Below, piece by piece: positions 37,870 through 46,682 of a DNA stretch of 64,000 bases (positions are counted from its first letter, which is position 1; the number at the start of each line of letters is the position of its first letter). The translations under genes were made by a program, and so were the position numbers. Source of the DNA: Blastopirellula marina DSM 3645 (lineage in GTDB: Bacteria; Planctomycetota; Planctomycetia; Pirellulales; Pirellulaceae). The notes below the pieces were generated by a model that was not told the origin of the DNA, ran no database searches, and saw only the letters and a program-made list of their open reading frames with translations. The stretch covers positions 1,104,989-1,168,988 of the forward strand of contig NZ_CH672377.1 in assembly GCF_000153105.1 (NCBI RefSeq). The letters run 5' to 3'.

Positions 37870-38445
37870 CTAAGCGGAAGGGTTCGAAATCGCAAGCAGG
37901 TCCGGCGGCAGCGCTTCTTTTCCCGCGACCCCTTCCAATAGTTCAGGCGCAAGCTTGGCATCTGGATCTTTGGAATGAAGAACAGAAATATCGCCGGTCG
38001 TTTCAAATATGACGGCGAGCACCTCATCAAGGTTAATTGCGTTCGCCTCGCGTAATTTTCCATAGATGTCCGCGCGGGTCACGTTCGACTTCCGCATATT
38101 GTCTTCCAGCATTCGCCCTTTCGACATTAATAGAATGGGTTGATTGTCGACAATTTGACCCACAGTCGACGAACTTCGCCGGAGAAACGCCACCAACCAC
38201 TGTCCGCCGAAGAGCGTAGCAATCGCGACTAACCCCACAGACAAAGTCGGCGTCGAGCCAGACATGGTGGACGCAAAGAGCGAGCCGACGGCAATCGTCA
38301 TCGCAAAGTCGGCCGCCGATATTTTGGAGAAGCTGCGCAAGCCGACAATTCGCGTGTACGCGAGGATCGCCCCATAGGTGACGGTCCCCGAGAGCACCAC
38401 CATCGCCAGTTCGCTCCATGCCGAGGTGATCCATTCGTCGATCAT
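37870..38445 (-). CDS. DUF421 (YetF-like) membrane protein
   Basis: 191 residues. Three hydrophobic segments (about 12-32, 45-62, 66-86) come before a soluble part with VDNQPILLMSKGRMLEDNMRKSNVTRADIYGKLREAN, the DUF421/YetF signature, and DEVLAVIFETTGDISVL. B. subtilis YetF relatives are membrane proteins of unclear function, some spore-linked; nothing here tells more. It has its own ATG and is divergent from the HXXEE gene. Confidence 0.88.
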   Translation of the reverse strand: MIDEWITSAWSELAMVVLSGTVTYGAILAYTRIVGLRSFSKISAADFAMTIAVGSLFASTMSGSTPTLSVGLVAIATLFGGQWLVAFLRRSSSTVGQIVDNQPILLMSKGRMLEDNMRKSNVTRADIYGKLREANAINLDEVLAVIFETTGDISVLHSKDPDAKLAPELLEGVAGKEALPPDLLAISNPSA

Positions 38446-38759
38446 TTGGATATCTTCTTTCCGGATAACATCCGATAGTTCGCGCTAAAACTAATAAAAC
38501 TGAGTATCGAGGCAATTATCGCAACTCTCGACTGGCAAGCAAAACTTCGCCCCCGGATGATCGTAACCAATCATCCTCCTGTTTGACGAATGACAAGGCG
38601 AATCAACTCACCAAAATCATCGCCGCCGGGTGACGTCGAGCGCAGAACCAGTGACTCTGATCCTACGAACAGCACGTCATTTGACAACCTTTCTCCACGA
38701 CGTAGATTTGCGAGATTTCTCTCGGCAATTCTCCCTTTCGACGCAGAGGCTTGTGGTCT
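38446..38759. other. Divergent intergenic region
   Basis: 314 bp that must hold promoters for DUF421 (minus) and the HXXEE protein (plus). An open frame at 38590-38793 has poor composition and overlaps the HXXEE start. No structure was recognised. Confidence 0.4.
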
Positions 38760-39362
38760 ATGTCCATCCCTGAAAAAACGCCTGCTCCGCTGAAATGGCT
38801 GGATGACAATTGGCCGTTTGCTGGCGCGGTGACGATGATTTTTCTGCTGGGACTATTGCCGCTCGTCGCCGGCGCTTGGTCGTTTGCGCTCGTCCTGGTT
38901 TTGTTGCAACTGATCGTCTATTTAGCGCACCAATTGGAAGAACATCTGGGAGATCGATTTCGCCGCTTTGTCAATGAGAACGTCGCAGGCGGGTACGAAG
39001 CGCTGACGCCGCGGGCCACGATGTGGATCAACGTGGGCGGCGTGTGGGTCGTCTATTTTGCGGCGCTGTTGATGGCCGGACTATTCGATGTCGGCTGGGG
39101 CTTGATCGCCGTTTACACGATGCTGCTCAACGCGTTGGCCCACATCGCCGCCACCTTGGCGATGCACCGCTACAATCCCGGCCTCTGGACAGCGATCTTC
39201 TTGTTTTTGCCGGTCGGCGGTTTTACCTGGATCATCCTGAGCGAAAGCAACGGCATGGGCATGCTGGCCCATGTGGTCGGCCTAGCGACTGCGCTCGCGA
39301 TCCATATTGGGATCGTGCTGAGCGTCAAACATCGCCAGCAACTGCTGATGCAAACGGCGTAA
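38760..39362 (+). CDS. HXXEE-domain membrane protein
   Basis: 200 residues from the ATG at 38760. About six membrane segments. The second ends in LAHQLEEHLGD, the His-x-x-Glu-Glu pattern that names the HXXEE family; further histidines and the NALAHIAATLAMHRYNPG stretch are in the expected places. The pattern resembles a membrane metal site, but no activity is known for this family. A plus-strand gene with no clear partner. Confidence 0.8.
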   Translation: MSIPEKTPAPLKWLDDNWPFAGAVTMIFLLGLLPLVAGAWSFALVLVLLQLIVYLAHQLEEHLGDRFRRFVNENVAGGYEALTPRATMWINVGGVWVVYFAALLMAGLFDVGWGLIAVYTMLLNALAHIAATLAMHRYNPGLWTAIFLFLPVGGFTWIILSESNGMGMLAHVVGLATALAIHIGIVLSVKHRQQLLMQTA

Positions 39363-39430
39363 GGCGCAGCCCGCGATTTGTCGGATCTGCAAATTTGTCT
39401 CTTGCTGCGAAATTCAAAACCCGATACAAC

Positions 39431-39446
39431 GTGAACATAGGTTCAC
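39431..39446. promoter_or_regulatory. SOS-like (LexA) operator before the Y-family polymerase gene
   Basis: GTGAAC-ATAG-GTTCAC is a perfect inverted repeat with a 4-base spacer, ending 21 bp before the ATG at 39468. It contains GAAC-N4-GTTC, the core of the LexA box of Gram-positive bacteria. Its place before a translesion polymerase gene fits SOS control. Whether planctomycete LexA uses this box is not known to me. Confidence 0.65.
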
Positions 39447-39467
39447 TATCAGTATTGGAGGCGCGCC

Positions 39468-40691
39468 ATGGAAGCCATGAACTGGCTTTGGATGGACATG
39501 AATTCGTACTTCGCCTCGGTGGAGCAACAATTGCGGCCGGAGTTGCGCAAGCAGCCGGTCGGCGTTGTCCCGCTCGATACCGATAGCACCTGTATCATCG
39601 CGGCCAGCTACGACGCCAAACGTTCCGGCGTTAAAGTCGGAACCAAGGTTTATGACGCGCGGCGACTTTGTCCCGGAATTCAGCTGATCAAAGCACGGCC
39701 CGACGTCTATGTAAGGATGCACCATCGGTTGCTTGCGTCGGTGGAGAAGTGCGCTCCGATCGAGCGTATTTATTCGATCGATGAGTGGACGATTCGCCTT
39801 CTTGGCGCGGATCGCCAGCTCGAGCAAGCTCGTCGCTTGGCCTATCGCATCAAGCGCCACGTCGCTCATGAAATCGGCCTGTGGATGTCATGCTCGATCG
39901 GGATTGCGGCGACGCGTCTGCTGGCCAAGATCGCCGCTGGTCTGGAAAAGCCGCATGGTCTCACCGCTTTGCCGCAGGAAGCGCTGCCAGAGCGGATTGA
40001 ACATTTGCCGCTGACCAAGCTCAACGGCGTCAACGTTGGAATCGAGCGCCGCTTGCACCAACATGGGGTAACCAACATTCGTGAACTCTGGAATCTCAAC
40101 CGAGACGAAATGACGCGCGCGTGGGGATCGATCTCCGGCTCGCGTTGGTGGGCAGGCCTGCACGGCGTCGATGAGCCGGAACCGCCCACGCGGCGACAAT
40201 CGATGAGTCACGGCAACGTGCTTGATCCGCAGTTTCGCACCGCCGACGGCGCTCATTGCATCTTGGTGAAGCTGATCTGCAAACTGGCCCAGCGCCTGCG
40301 CCGCTCCGGCTACTACGCCAATGTGCTGCAGCTTTCGCTCAAGGATGTTCGCGGCGGACGGTTTGAAACCAAGACGCCGATTCCTTGCCTGCAAGATACC
40401 CCTTCGCTGCTGCTGCAGTTTGAAAAGCTCTGGAAGAGTCGCCCGCTGAGTAACACGCCGCTCCTAAAGGTCGATGTCTGCGTCAGCGATCTGCGTCTGG
40501 CGTCGCAGGTGACGCGTTCGCTGTTTGAAGAGCTGGAGCAGCCGTGCAAATTGTCGGCCGTGCTCGATGAGATCACCGATCGCTGGGGACCATCGGCCCT
40601 CTTCTTCGGTTCGATCCATCGCTATCAGCACGCGATGGAAGAGAAGATCGCCTTCGGCCGGATCCCCGAAAGCCGCTCCTCCACATCTTAG
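39468..40691 (+). CDS. Y-family (DinB/UmuC-like) DNA polymerase
   Basis: 407 residues; ATG after GGAGG. The palm/finger domains start WMDMNSYFASVEQQLRPELR (catalytic Asp, and the aromatic steric-gate position) and AASYDAKRSGVKVGTKVYDA. The second catalytic pair is present in IYSIDEWTIRLL (SIDE). SCSIGIAATRLLAKIAAGLEKP and the HhH region (LNGVNVGIERRLHQHGVTNI) follow, then a little-finger domain (about 250-370). It should be an active translesion polymerase. The SOS-like box 39431-39446 suggests damage induction. No imuA-, imuB- or dnaE2-like partner lies beside it. Confidence 0.92.
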   Translation: MEAMNWLWMDMNSYFASVEQQLRPELRKQPVGVVPLDTDSTCIIAASYDAKRSGVKVGTKVYDARRLCPGIQLIKARPDVYVRMHHRLLASVEKCAPIERIYSIDEWTIRLLGADRQLEQARRLAYRIKRHVAHEIGLWMSCSIGIAATRLLAKIAAGLEKPHGLTALPQEALPERIEHLPLTKLNGVNVGIERRLHQHGVTNIRELWNLNRDEMTRAWGSISGSRWWAGLHGVDEPEPPTRRQSMSHGNVLDPQFRTADGAHCILVKLICKLAQRLRRSGYYANVLQLSLKDVRGGRFETKTPIPCLQDTPSLLLQFEKLWKSRPLSNTPLLKVDVCVSDLRLASQVTRSLFEELEQPCKLSAVLDEITDRWGPSALFFGSIHRYQHAMEEKIAFGRIPESRSSTS

Positions 40692-40862
40692 TCGGCTACG
40701 CTTTTTCACGGAAAGAAAAAAGTAAAACACGGCAGACAGTCGGGCGCCCAAGCAGGGAATAGCGTAAGGTCAAGTGCGAAGCGCGTTCGAAATGGGTAAA
40801 ATCGCCGACAACCCTAATCTCGCGGTCGCTAGACGACTTTCATCGTGACGGAGTCCATGCCC

Positions 40863-41663
40863 ATGAAGTTTTCAATCATTCCTACATTTCTGATTGCAAG
40901 TCTCGGCGCAGCATTATTGACGATCGGCTGCGCACCTGCGGACCAGACTCCCCAAGCAACTGTCGACAAAAAATCGCTCACCGTTGCGATCTCGCCCGAC
41001 ATTCCGCCGTATGTGCTCGACAAAGCGACCAGCGGATTGGAAGTCGAACTGCTCCGGGCCGCCTTGCCCGACTACGAGCTGAACTTCGTCCAAATGCCGT
41101 ACGAAGCGTTAGAGAAGGCCGTGCCGGAAAAGCAAGCGGCGATTTCCGTCGGCATTCGGCAAGAGAATGACAACGAATTTGACTCCCACGATTTCATCGC
41201 CTTCTCCAACGTGGCCATCGTCAAGAAGGGAGCCGAGATGCAAGTCGCCAGCGTCAGCGATCTCGGCAAGTACGAAGTTTTGACCTGGCAAAACGCCTAT
41301 ACCGAATTGGGAGACCAATTCAATGCGAAGTTCGCTCCCGGCGGTCCGGATCACGCCAACTACAAAGAAGTCGCCGATCAAAAGGAGCAAGTCGAGCAGT
41401 TCTGGAAATCGGACAACGCCGTGATCGTGATCGACCGCAATATTTTCGATCATTTTTCCAAGTCGCTTGGACATTCGCTCGATGCCGTCCGCAATATCGA
41501 ACTCTTCCCCGGCGTCACCAGTTTCAAAGTTGGTTTTGCCGAAGAGTCATTGCGAGACAAGTTCAATGATCGCCTGATCGAACTATGCGGCAGCGGAGAG
41601 TACCAGAAGTTGCTGCACAAATACCAGGTTCACCTTCCGGAAACTCCATGCGACGCCAAATAG
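40863..41663 (+). CDS. Solute-binding (ABC transporter family 3) lipoprotein
   Basis: 266 residues from the ATG at 40863, about 9 bases after ACGGAG; an ATG two codons earlier and a GTG at 40845 are also in frame. The leader ends with the lipobox LLTIGC (cysteine at residue 23), so the protein is a lipoprotein. The rest follows the type-3 extracellular solute-binding fold: LTVAISPDIPPYVLDKATSGLEVELLRAAL, MPYEALEKAVPEKQAAISVGI and a C-terminal helix with LCGSGEYQKLLHKY. Such proteins bind amino acids or feed sensor kinases. No permease or ATPase is near. Confidence 0.85.
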   Translation: MKFSIIPTFLIASLGAALLTIGCAPADQTPQATVDKKSLTVAISPDIPPYVLDKATSGLEVELLRAALPDYELNFVQMPYEALEKAVPEKQAAISVGIRQENDNEFDSHDFIAFSNVAIVKKGAEMQVASVSDLGKYEVLTWQNAYTELGDQFNAKFAPGGPDHANYKEVADQKEQVEQFWKSDNAVIVIDRNIFDHFSKSLGHSLDAVRNIELFPGVTSFKVGFAEESLRDKFNDRLIELCGSGEYQKLLHKYQVHLPETPCDAK

Positions 41664-41671
41664 GGTGACCA

Positions 41672-42382
41672 CTAATCACGACTAGGCGAACTCGCCAGTT
41701 TCGCGCCTAACAAGCGCAACCGGCGCAGATGTTCGGCAGGCGGCGAAGGATCGCAATGATTGGGTAAGACGCCGTCCAGTTGCAAGCGGAGCGCCGCGGC
41801 GACGCTGGTAGGGATTTGCGGTGGATCGGAGTTAAAGATATCAGGCGGCAAACGAGCCGCTCCGCGATAACTGACAAACAGGTCGCCGCTAAAGAGCAAT
41901 CGCCGCTCTGGCGAGTACAAACCGAGATGACCTGCCGTGTGCCCCGGCAGGTGCACCGCCTGAAGTCCTTGCCAAACGTCGAGCATGTCGCCGTCGTCCA
42001 ACAGACGATCCGGCGTGAACCGTTGAAAGCCGAGCAACGGTCGCCCGAAGGTTTCTAACCATTGTGCGACGCGCGCCTGACCGGGATAGTTCGATCGGCC
42101 TGCGTACTGCTCGGCATCCAACCGCGGTGCAGCGATCCAAGCGCCGTAGCGACGCGCGATCGTCTTCACATTCAAAATATGATCGAGATGACCGTGCGTG
42201 ACGATGATTCCGCGGATCGGAAACTGGTTCCAATTGCGACGGACCAGCGCACGCTGCATCAGCCGCAAACCGCCGATAAAACCGGCGTCGATCAGGTAGA
42301 GTTCTTCCTGATCGCGCAGCACGTAAAAGTTGATCGCCGGAGCGCGAACCTGCAGAATGTGCCCTGGATACGCGAGATTCAT
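41672..42382 (-). CDS. Metallo-beta-lactamase-fold hydrolase
   Basis: 236 residues. The zinc motifs are complete: THGHLDH (near 63-69), LPGHTAGH (near 143), FSGD (near 165) and a late histidine in LPNHCDPS. Glyoxalase-II-like proteins of this size hydrolyse thioesters or related bonds, but the substrate cannot be told here. It converges with the solute-binding lipoprotein gene (8 bp between stops). Confidence 0.9.
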   Translation of the reverse strand: MNLAYPGHILQVRAPAINFYVLRDQEELYLIDAGFIGGLRLMQRALVRRNWNQFPIRGIIVTHGHLDHILNVKTIARRYGAWIAAPRLDAEQYAGRSNYPGQARVAQWLETFGRPLLGFQRFTPDRLLDDGDMLDVWQGLQAVHLPGHTAGHLGLYSPERRLLFSGDLFVSYRGAARLPPDIFNSDPPQIPTSVAAALRLQLDGVLPNHCDPSPPAEHLRRLRLLGAKLASSPSRD

Positions 42383-42584
42383 GATACGACTCGATCGACT
42401 CCGTTAATTTTCCTTGACGCCTTCCGGCACTTTCGATCGTGCGGCGCGCCAAAAAATTGATCTCCGACGCTATTGCTATTAGGATACGGTACATTCTCGC
42501 CTTCTACATCTTGCCCTCCCTTTTGACGCGTGCCGCCGCTTGTTTGCTGCAGCGTGCATGCCTCCTTGAAACGCAATCGTCCCC

Positions 42585-43730
42585 ATGCCGGCCAATCCAA
42601 AACTGTGGTTGATGATTGTTCTCAGCCTGGTTACTATCCGCTCCGCCAAGTCAGAAGTCATAGACATTCGTACTGCACCCTATTCGGCGGTCGGCGATGG
42701 CGAGACCGACAATCGTCAGGCGTTTGCAAAAGTCTTTGCGGCGCTGCAGCCGAACGACACGCTCCTCATTCCGCCGGGCGACTACCGGATATCTCTGACC
42801 AAGTCGCCGCTGCGAGTCCCGCCGGGGGTGACGATTTGGGGACAGGGAGACAACTCGAGACTCTTGCTTACTTCAGACGGCGATCGTCGCGATCATCGCG
42901 AGTTCCTCCGTCTTGCAAGTGACGTCGTGTTGGACGGGATCACCCTGGAACGTGACCAAGAGTTCCCCGCCGTCCTGCTGTCGATGTTCGGCGAGATCTC
43001 GAATGTCACGTTGCAAAATTGTCGTATCAACGGCAATGCCGCCCGATTTCCTCAAGCGTACTGCCATGCGATCCAACTTGGCGTCGGAGATTTAAAGAAT
43101 CTCGCGATTAAGAGCATGACCATCCAAGATTGCTTTTACGGCCTGTTTCAGGCCAACGGAGCAACCGGCGGAGTGGATGGGGTTGTGGTCGAATATTCCC
43201 GTTTCGAGAGAAACAGGGCGTCCGATCTCGAGTTCAATTCGCCGAATGGAAAAATGCAAAACATCGTCGTCCGCGATTCGCAGTTTCGCGACAATCAATG
43301 CAACTCGGCCTCCGCAGGGTTTGCGGTGGGATTCGCGAATGTGACCCATGGTCGAGTCGAAAACTGCGACATCCGCAACTATGGATCCGAGGCCTTGCAC
43401 GTTGAAGACCGGTCGACGAATATCGAACTTGTCGGCAATACGATCATCGGCGGATCGCTGACGCAGCCCAACGGCGTCATCATGGTGGTCAACCATTCGC
43501 AGGGAGTTTCGATCGATCGCAACTTCATTGACGCGCGAGCAAATACGAACCGCCCGCATTTGATTTTGGTCACTGCCGGAGGTTCTTCCTTCGCGAATCC
43601 AACGGAGGTTTCGGTGGCGAACAACATCTTGGTCAACGGCCCCACGACGAAGACTTGGTATTTGCAACCAGGCAGCGGCCCCGAGCCGACCGGCAACGAA
43701 GTGATCACCCCAAAAACAGCGGTGAAATAG
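42585..43730 (+). CDS. Exported right-handed beta-helix protein (pectate-lyase-3 type)
   Basis: 381 residues. A signal peptide (about 1-23, ending in AKS) is followed by VIDIRTAPYSAVGDGETDNRQAF, the (GDGxxDDxxA-like) start of the pectate-lyase-3/GH28-type beta-helix family. Repeated helix turns then run to the end: VTLQNCRINGNAARF, VVRDSQFRDNQCNSAS, GRVENCDIRNYGSEALHVED and VSIDRNFIDAR. Such proteins cleave or bind acidic polysaccharides, but no catalytic triad is obvious. It starts the hydrolase cluster that runs to 49.9 kb. Confidence 0.85.
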   Translation: MPANPKLWLMIVLSLVTIRSAKSEVIDIRTAPYSAVGDGETDNRQAFAKVFAALQPNDTLLIPPGDYRISLTKSPLRVPPGVTIWGQGDNSRLLLTSDGDRRDHREFLRLASDVVLDGITLERDQEFPAVLLSMFGEISNVTLQNCRINGNAARFPQAYCHAIQLGVGDLKNLAIKSMTIQDCFYGLFQANGATGGVDGVVVEYSRFERNRASDLEFNSPNGKMQNIVVRDSQFRDNQCNSASAGFAVGFANVTHGRVENCDIRNYGSEALHVEDRSTNIELVGNTIIGGSLTQPNGVIMVVNHSQGVSIDRNFIDARANTNRPHLILVTAGGSSFANPTEVSVANNILVNGPTTKTWYLQPGSGPEPTGNEVITPKTAVK

Positions 43731-43821
43731 TCCGCATCGCCACGTCCGTCGATCTCCTGTTTCGATCAAGCTTTTCCTACCTGTCCTTTCGATTTCATTC
43801 CCGCCATCCTGAGTGAACACC

Positions 43822-44961
43822 ATGACAAATCCCTTCAATCGCCGCCAGTTTCTTGCTCTTTCTTCGCTGTCGGCCGCAGCCGCCGCGTTGCCCGCTTGGT
43901 CGTTCGCCCAAGATCTGACGCCGGAAGTCGCGGACGGCGTTGACTGGTACAACGTGCAAGACTGGGGGGTGGAAGGAAAAGGCTGGAACGATACGACGCG
44001 CTACTTTGATCGCTTGCCAAGTCGCGCCGAAGGTAAAGTTCGCGCCGCCGTTTGGAATCTCAGTCGCCACTCGGCTGGCATGCTCGTGCGGTTTGAAACC
44101 GATGCGCCGAAAATTTGCGCACGCTACAAATTGCTCAGCGCCAATCTCGCGATGCCGCACATGCCTGCGACCGGCGTGAGCGGCGTCGACCTGTACGCTC
44201 GCAACGAGCAGGGACAGGATCGCTGGCTGGCCGTCGCCAAACCGGCGTCGCAATCGGTTAACACGGTCTTGACCAATGACATCGATCCGCGGCCCAACGG
44301 AGAGCGACGACTCTACACGCTTTATTTGCCGCTCTACAACGGCGTCGAATCGCTGGAAATCGGCGTTCCGACCGGCAGCGACTTCGCCGCGGTCGCTCCG
44401 CGCACAGAAAAGCCGCTCGTCTTCTACGGCACGTCGATCATGCATGGCGCCTGTGCTTCGCGTCCCGGGATGTCGATCACCGGCATCGTCGGCCGCCGCA
44501 TGAATCGCCCGGTCATCAATCTCGGCTTCTCGGGAAATGGTCGCTTAGAAGCGGAAGTAGGCGAGTTTCTCTGCGAACTTGACCCCGCCGTCTTCATTAT
44601 TGATTGCCTGCCGAATGTCGACGGCCCGGTCGTCGCCGAAAAGACCGGACCGCTGGTTCTACAACTGCGCAAAGCTCATCCCGAGACGCCGATCTTGCTG
44701 GTCGAAGATCGCACCTACACGTTTGCGCCGTTTCGTCAGTCATCACGAGAACGCCACGCCGGAAGTCGCGCGGCCTTCAAAACGGCCTTCGAGAATCTGC
44801 AAACCGCAGGCGTCAAAAACCTCCATTACCTGCCTGGCGATGATCTGCTGGGAAGTGACGGCGAGGCGGCGACCGACGGTTCGCATCCCAATGATCTGGG
44901 GATGATGCGCTACGCCGACGCTTATGTTCCGGCGCTGCAAAGGATTTTGGGCGACGGGTAA
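43822..44961 (+). CDS. Exported SGNH/GDSL hydrolase with Tat-like leader
   Basis: 379 residues from the ATG at 43822; a GTG at 43813 is in frame. A twin-arginine leader (NRRQFLALSSLSAAAAALPAW) ends at AFAQ-like WSFAQ. An N-terminal jelly-roll-like part (about 35-190) is followed by the esterase core: FYGTSIMHGACASRPG (block I serine near 205), LGFSGNGR (block II), DCLPN (block III) and DGSHPNDLG (block V Asp-x-x-His). This is the layout of SGNH enzymes of planctomycetes linked to sugar acyl esters. It follows the beta-helix protein by 91 bp. Confidence 0.88.
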   Translation: MTNPFNRRQFLALSSLSAAAAALPAWSFAQDLTPEVADGVDWYNVQDWGVEGKGWNDTTRYFDRLPSRAEGKVRAAVWNLSRHSAGMLVRFETDAPKICARYKLLSANLAMPHMPATGVSGVDLYARNEQGQDRWLAVAKPASQSVNTVLTNDIDPRPNGERRLYTLYLPLYNGVESLEIGVPTGSDFAAVAPRTEKPLVFYGTSIMHGACASRPGMSITGIVGRRMNRPVINLGFSGNGRLEAEVGEFLCELDPAVFIIDCLPNVDGPVVAEKTGPLVLQLRKAHPETPILLVEDRTYTFAPFRQSSRERHAGSRAAFKTAFENLQTAGVKNLHYLPGDDLLGSDGEAATDGSHPNDLGMMRYADAYVPALQRILGDG

Positions 44962-45000
44962 CCCAAACTCTCGACAGTCAAACCGGCAAACCGCTGACGT

Positions 45001-45483
45001 TCAAATGGACTTCACATACTCGACCAGCTGATCGAGCACCGTGCTCCAGCCTTCGTGAAATCCCATTTCTTCGTGCTGTTTGCGCGTCGCGACGTCGGCG
45101 TGGAGCGCGACGGCCTTGTAACGAGTCCCTCCCTCCACGGTTTCCAGCGTAATTATCCCGGTCATGAACCCCTGCTCCGCCGGGCGAAACCCTGGTAACA
45201 GCATGTCGGTCCAGATCAATCGCTCGCCGGGAATCACTTCCAGGTAACAACCGACGTTCGGAAACTTTTCTCCTTCTGGAGAGCACATCGTCGTCCGAAA
45301 AATTCCACCGGGGCGCAGGTCGATTTCGCAGTCGGTCACGGTCCAAGGACGCGGACAAAACCAATGGCAAACTTGCTCCGGCGTCGTCCAGGCGGTCCAG
45401 ATTAACTCGCGGGGTACGTCCACAATCCGCTCTAGCACCAAGTCGAGCTGTGGATTTAGATCCAGATTGAACGATCGATTCAT
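45001..45483 (-). CDS. SRPBCC/AHSA1-family protein
   Basis: 160 residues from the ATG at 45483; the frame is open further upstream but the extra part is not family-like. The START-like fold of the Aha1-C family is evident: [33 protein letters not shown], then [35 protein letters not shown] and the C-terminal helix [21 protein letters not shown]. The role in polyketide or stress response is not determined. It is divergent from the esterase gene at 45597. Confidence 0.88.
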   Translation of the reverse strand: MNRSFNLDLNPQLDLVLERIVDVPRELIWTAWTTPEQVCHWFCPRPWTVTDCEIDLRPGGIFRTTMCSPEGEKFPNVGCYLEVIPGERLIWTDMLLPGFRPAEQGFMTGIITLETVEGGTRYKAVALHADVATRKQHEEMGFHEGWSTVLDQLVEYVKSI

Positions 45484-45596
45484 GCTTGCTTTCTTTCCTT
45501 TGAGGAGGTGAAACTCCGAACAGTAGAACATGGGCGCCGCGGCATGTTACTATGAGAAGTCTCCCAGATCCATCTCCCCTCCACGATGGCCCCAGC

Positions 45597-46661
45597 ATGC
45601 AAAACCAAGCCGAGTTCCGCTCTGTTTTCCTCCGCTATCTATCGATCGTGTTTTTGATCGCAACCACTACGGCGGCGTCTGCGGACGAGACCTATACCGA
45701 AAATCCCGGCGCAGCGGGGAACGGCGACTTTGTCATCGGTCCCGACTACAAAATTGACCTCGATTTGACCGACCAGGGAAACCCCAAGGGGAAATACTTT
45801 ACGTTCAGCATGCCGCTGGCTGAGAGCAAGATCTATCGCGGCGACGACAAGACGCTCGATCCGCACAAACCGGTCCGCGTGGCGCGCAAGATTTTCGTTT
45901 ACATTCCGGCCGCCTACAAAGATGGAGCCCAAGCGCCGATTCTGGTGACGTTGGACGGCCCGAGTCGCTTGAATCTGGTTCGTAACGCGCTCGACAATCT
46001 GACGATCTCGCCAGATCCGGCGCGACGACTGCCGGCCTTCATCGCGATCGCGGTCGAAAACGGCGGCAACGACAGCTATGGAAGCCAGCGAGGCTTAGAA
46101 TACGACACCATGTCGGACCGGTTCGCGCGCTTCATCAACGACGAAGTGTTGCCGGCCGTGCTGAACGATCCGCAGATCAAAGCCGTCTATCCCCACATCG
46201 CGTTCACTGACAATCCCTGGGGCAAAGCGATTATGGGCTGCAGCTCTGGCGGCGCGGCCGCATTGACGGTCGGTTGGTTTCGGCCGGACCTGTTTCGTCG
46301 CTTGATCACTTACAGCGGCACCTTCGTCGATCAGCAAGACGACGATGCGGCTGAAGAAGAGGAATATCCGCTAGGCGCGTGGGAATATCATTCGGGCAAA
46401 AAGCTGATCGAAACGAGCAAGAAGAAGCCGCTGCGAATCTTCACACACGTTTCCGAGTTCGACAATCGCGCCCAAGACCCAGCAGAGACTTATCACAACT
46501 GGGTGATGGCCAACCAGCGAACCGCCGCCGCGCTGAAAGCGAAAGACTACGACTATCGCTTCGTCTACAGCAAAGCGACGCGACACTGCGACGGGAAAGT
46601 CTTTGAAGCAACCTTGGCCGACACGTTAATCTGGACTTGGCGCGGCTACCATGCGGAGTAG
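45597..46661 (+). CDS. Exported alpha/beta-hydrolase-fold esterase (esterase D/IroE-like)
   Basis: 354 residues from the ATG at 45597; an ATG at 45552 would lengthen the leader by 15 residues. A signal peptide (residues 1-29, ending TTAASA) is followed by a putative-esterase fold: RKIFVYIPAAYKDGAQAPILVTLDG, IAIAVENGGND, the nucleophile elbow GCSSGGAAALTVGWFRPDLF, an acid in the FTHVSEFDNR stretch and the histidine in SKATRHCDGKVFE. It fits a secreted carbohydrate esterase such as feruloyl or acetyl xylan type. Confidence 0.85.
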   Translation: MQNQAEFRSVFLRYLSIVFLIATTTAASADETYTENPGAAGNGDFVIGPDYKIDLDLTDQGNPKGKYFTFSMPLAESKIYRGDDKTLDPHKPVRVARKIFVYIPAAYKDGAQAPILVTLDGPSRLNLVRNALDNLTISPDPARRLPAFIAIAVENGGNDSYGSQRGLEYDTMSDRFARFINDEVLPAVLNDPQIKAVYPHIAFTDNPWGKAIMGCSSGGAAALTVGWFRPDLFRRLITYSGTFVDQQDDDAAEEEEYPLGAWEYHSGKKLIETSKKKPLRIFTHVSEFDNRAQDPAETYHNWVMANQRTAAALKAKDYDYRFVYSKATRHCDGKVFEATLADTLIWTWRGYHAE

Positions 46662-46682
46662 GCTAGGCAGTGCTTCAATGAT

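Noticed and set aside
38590-38793. 67-codon plus-strand open frame
   Set aside because: It overlaps the HXXEE start, has low-quality composition and no ribosome site.
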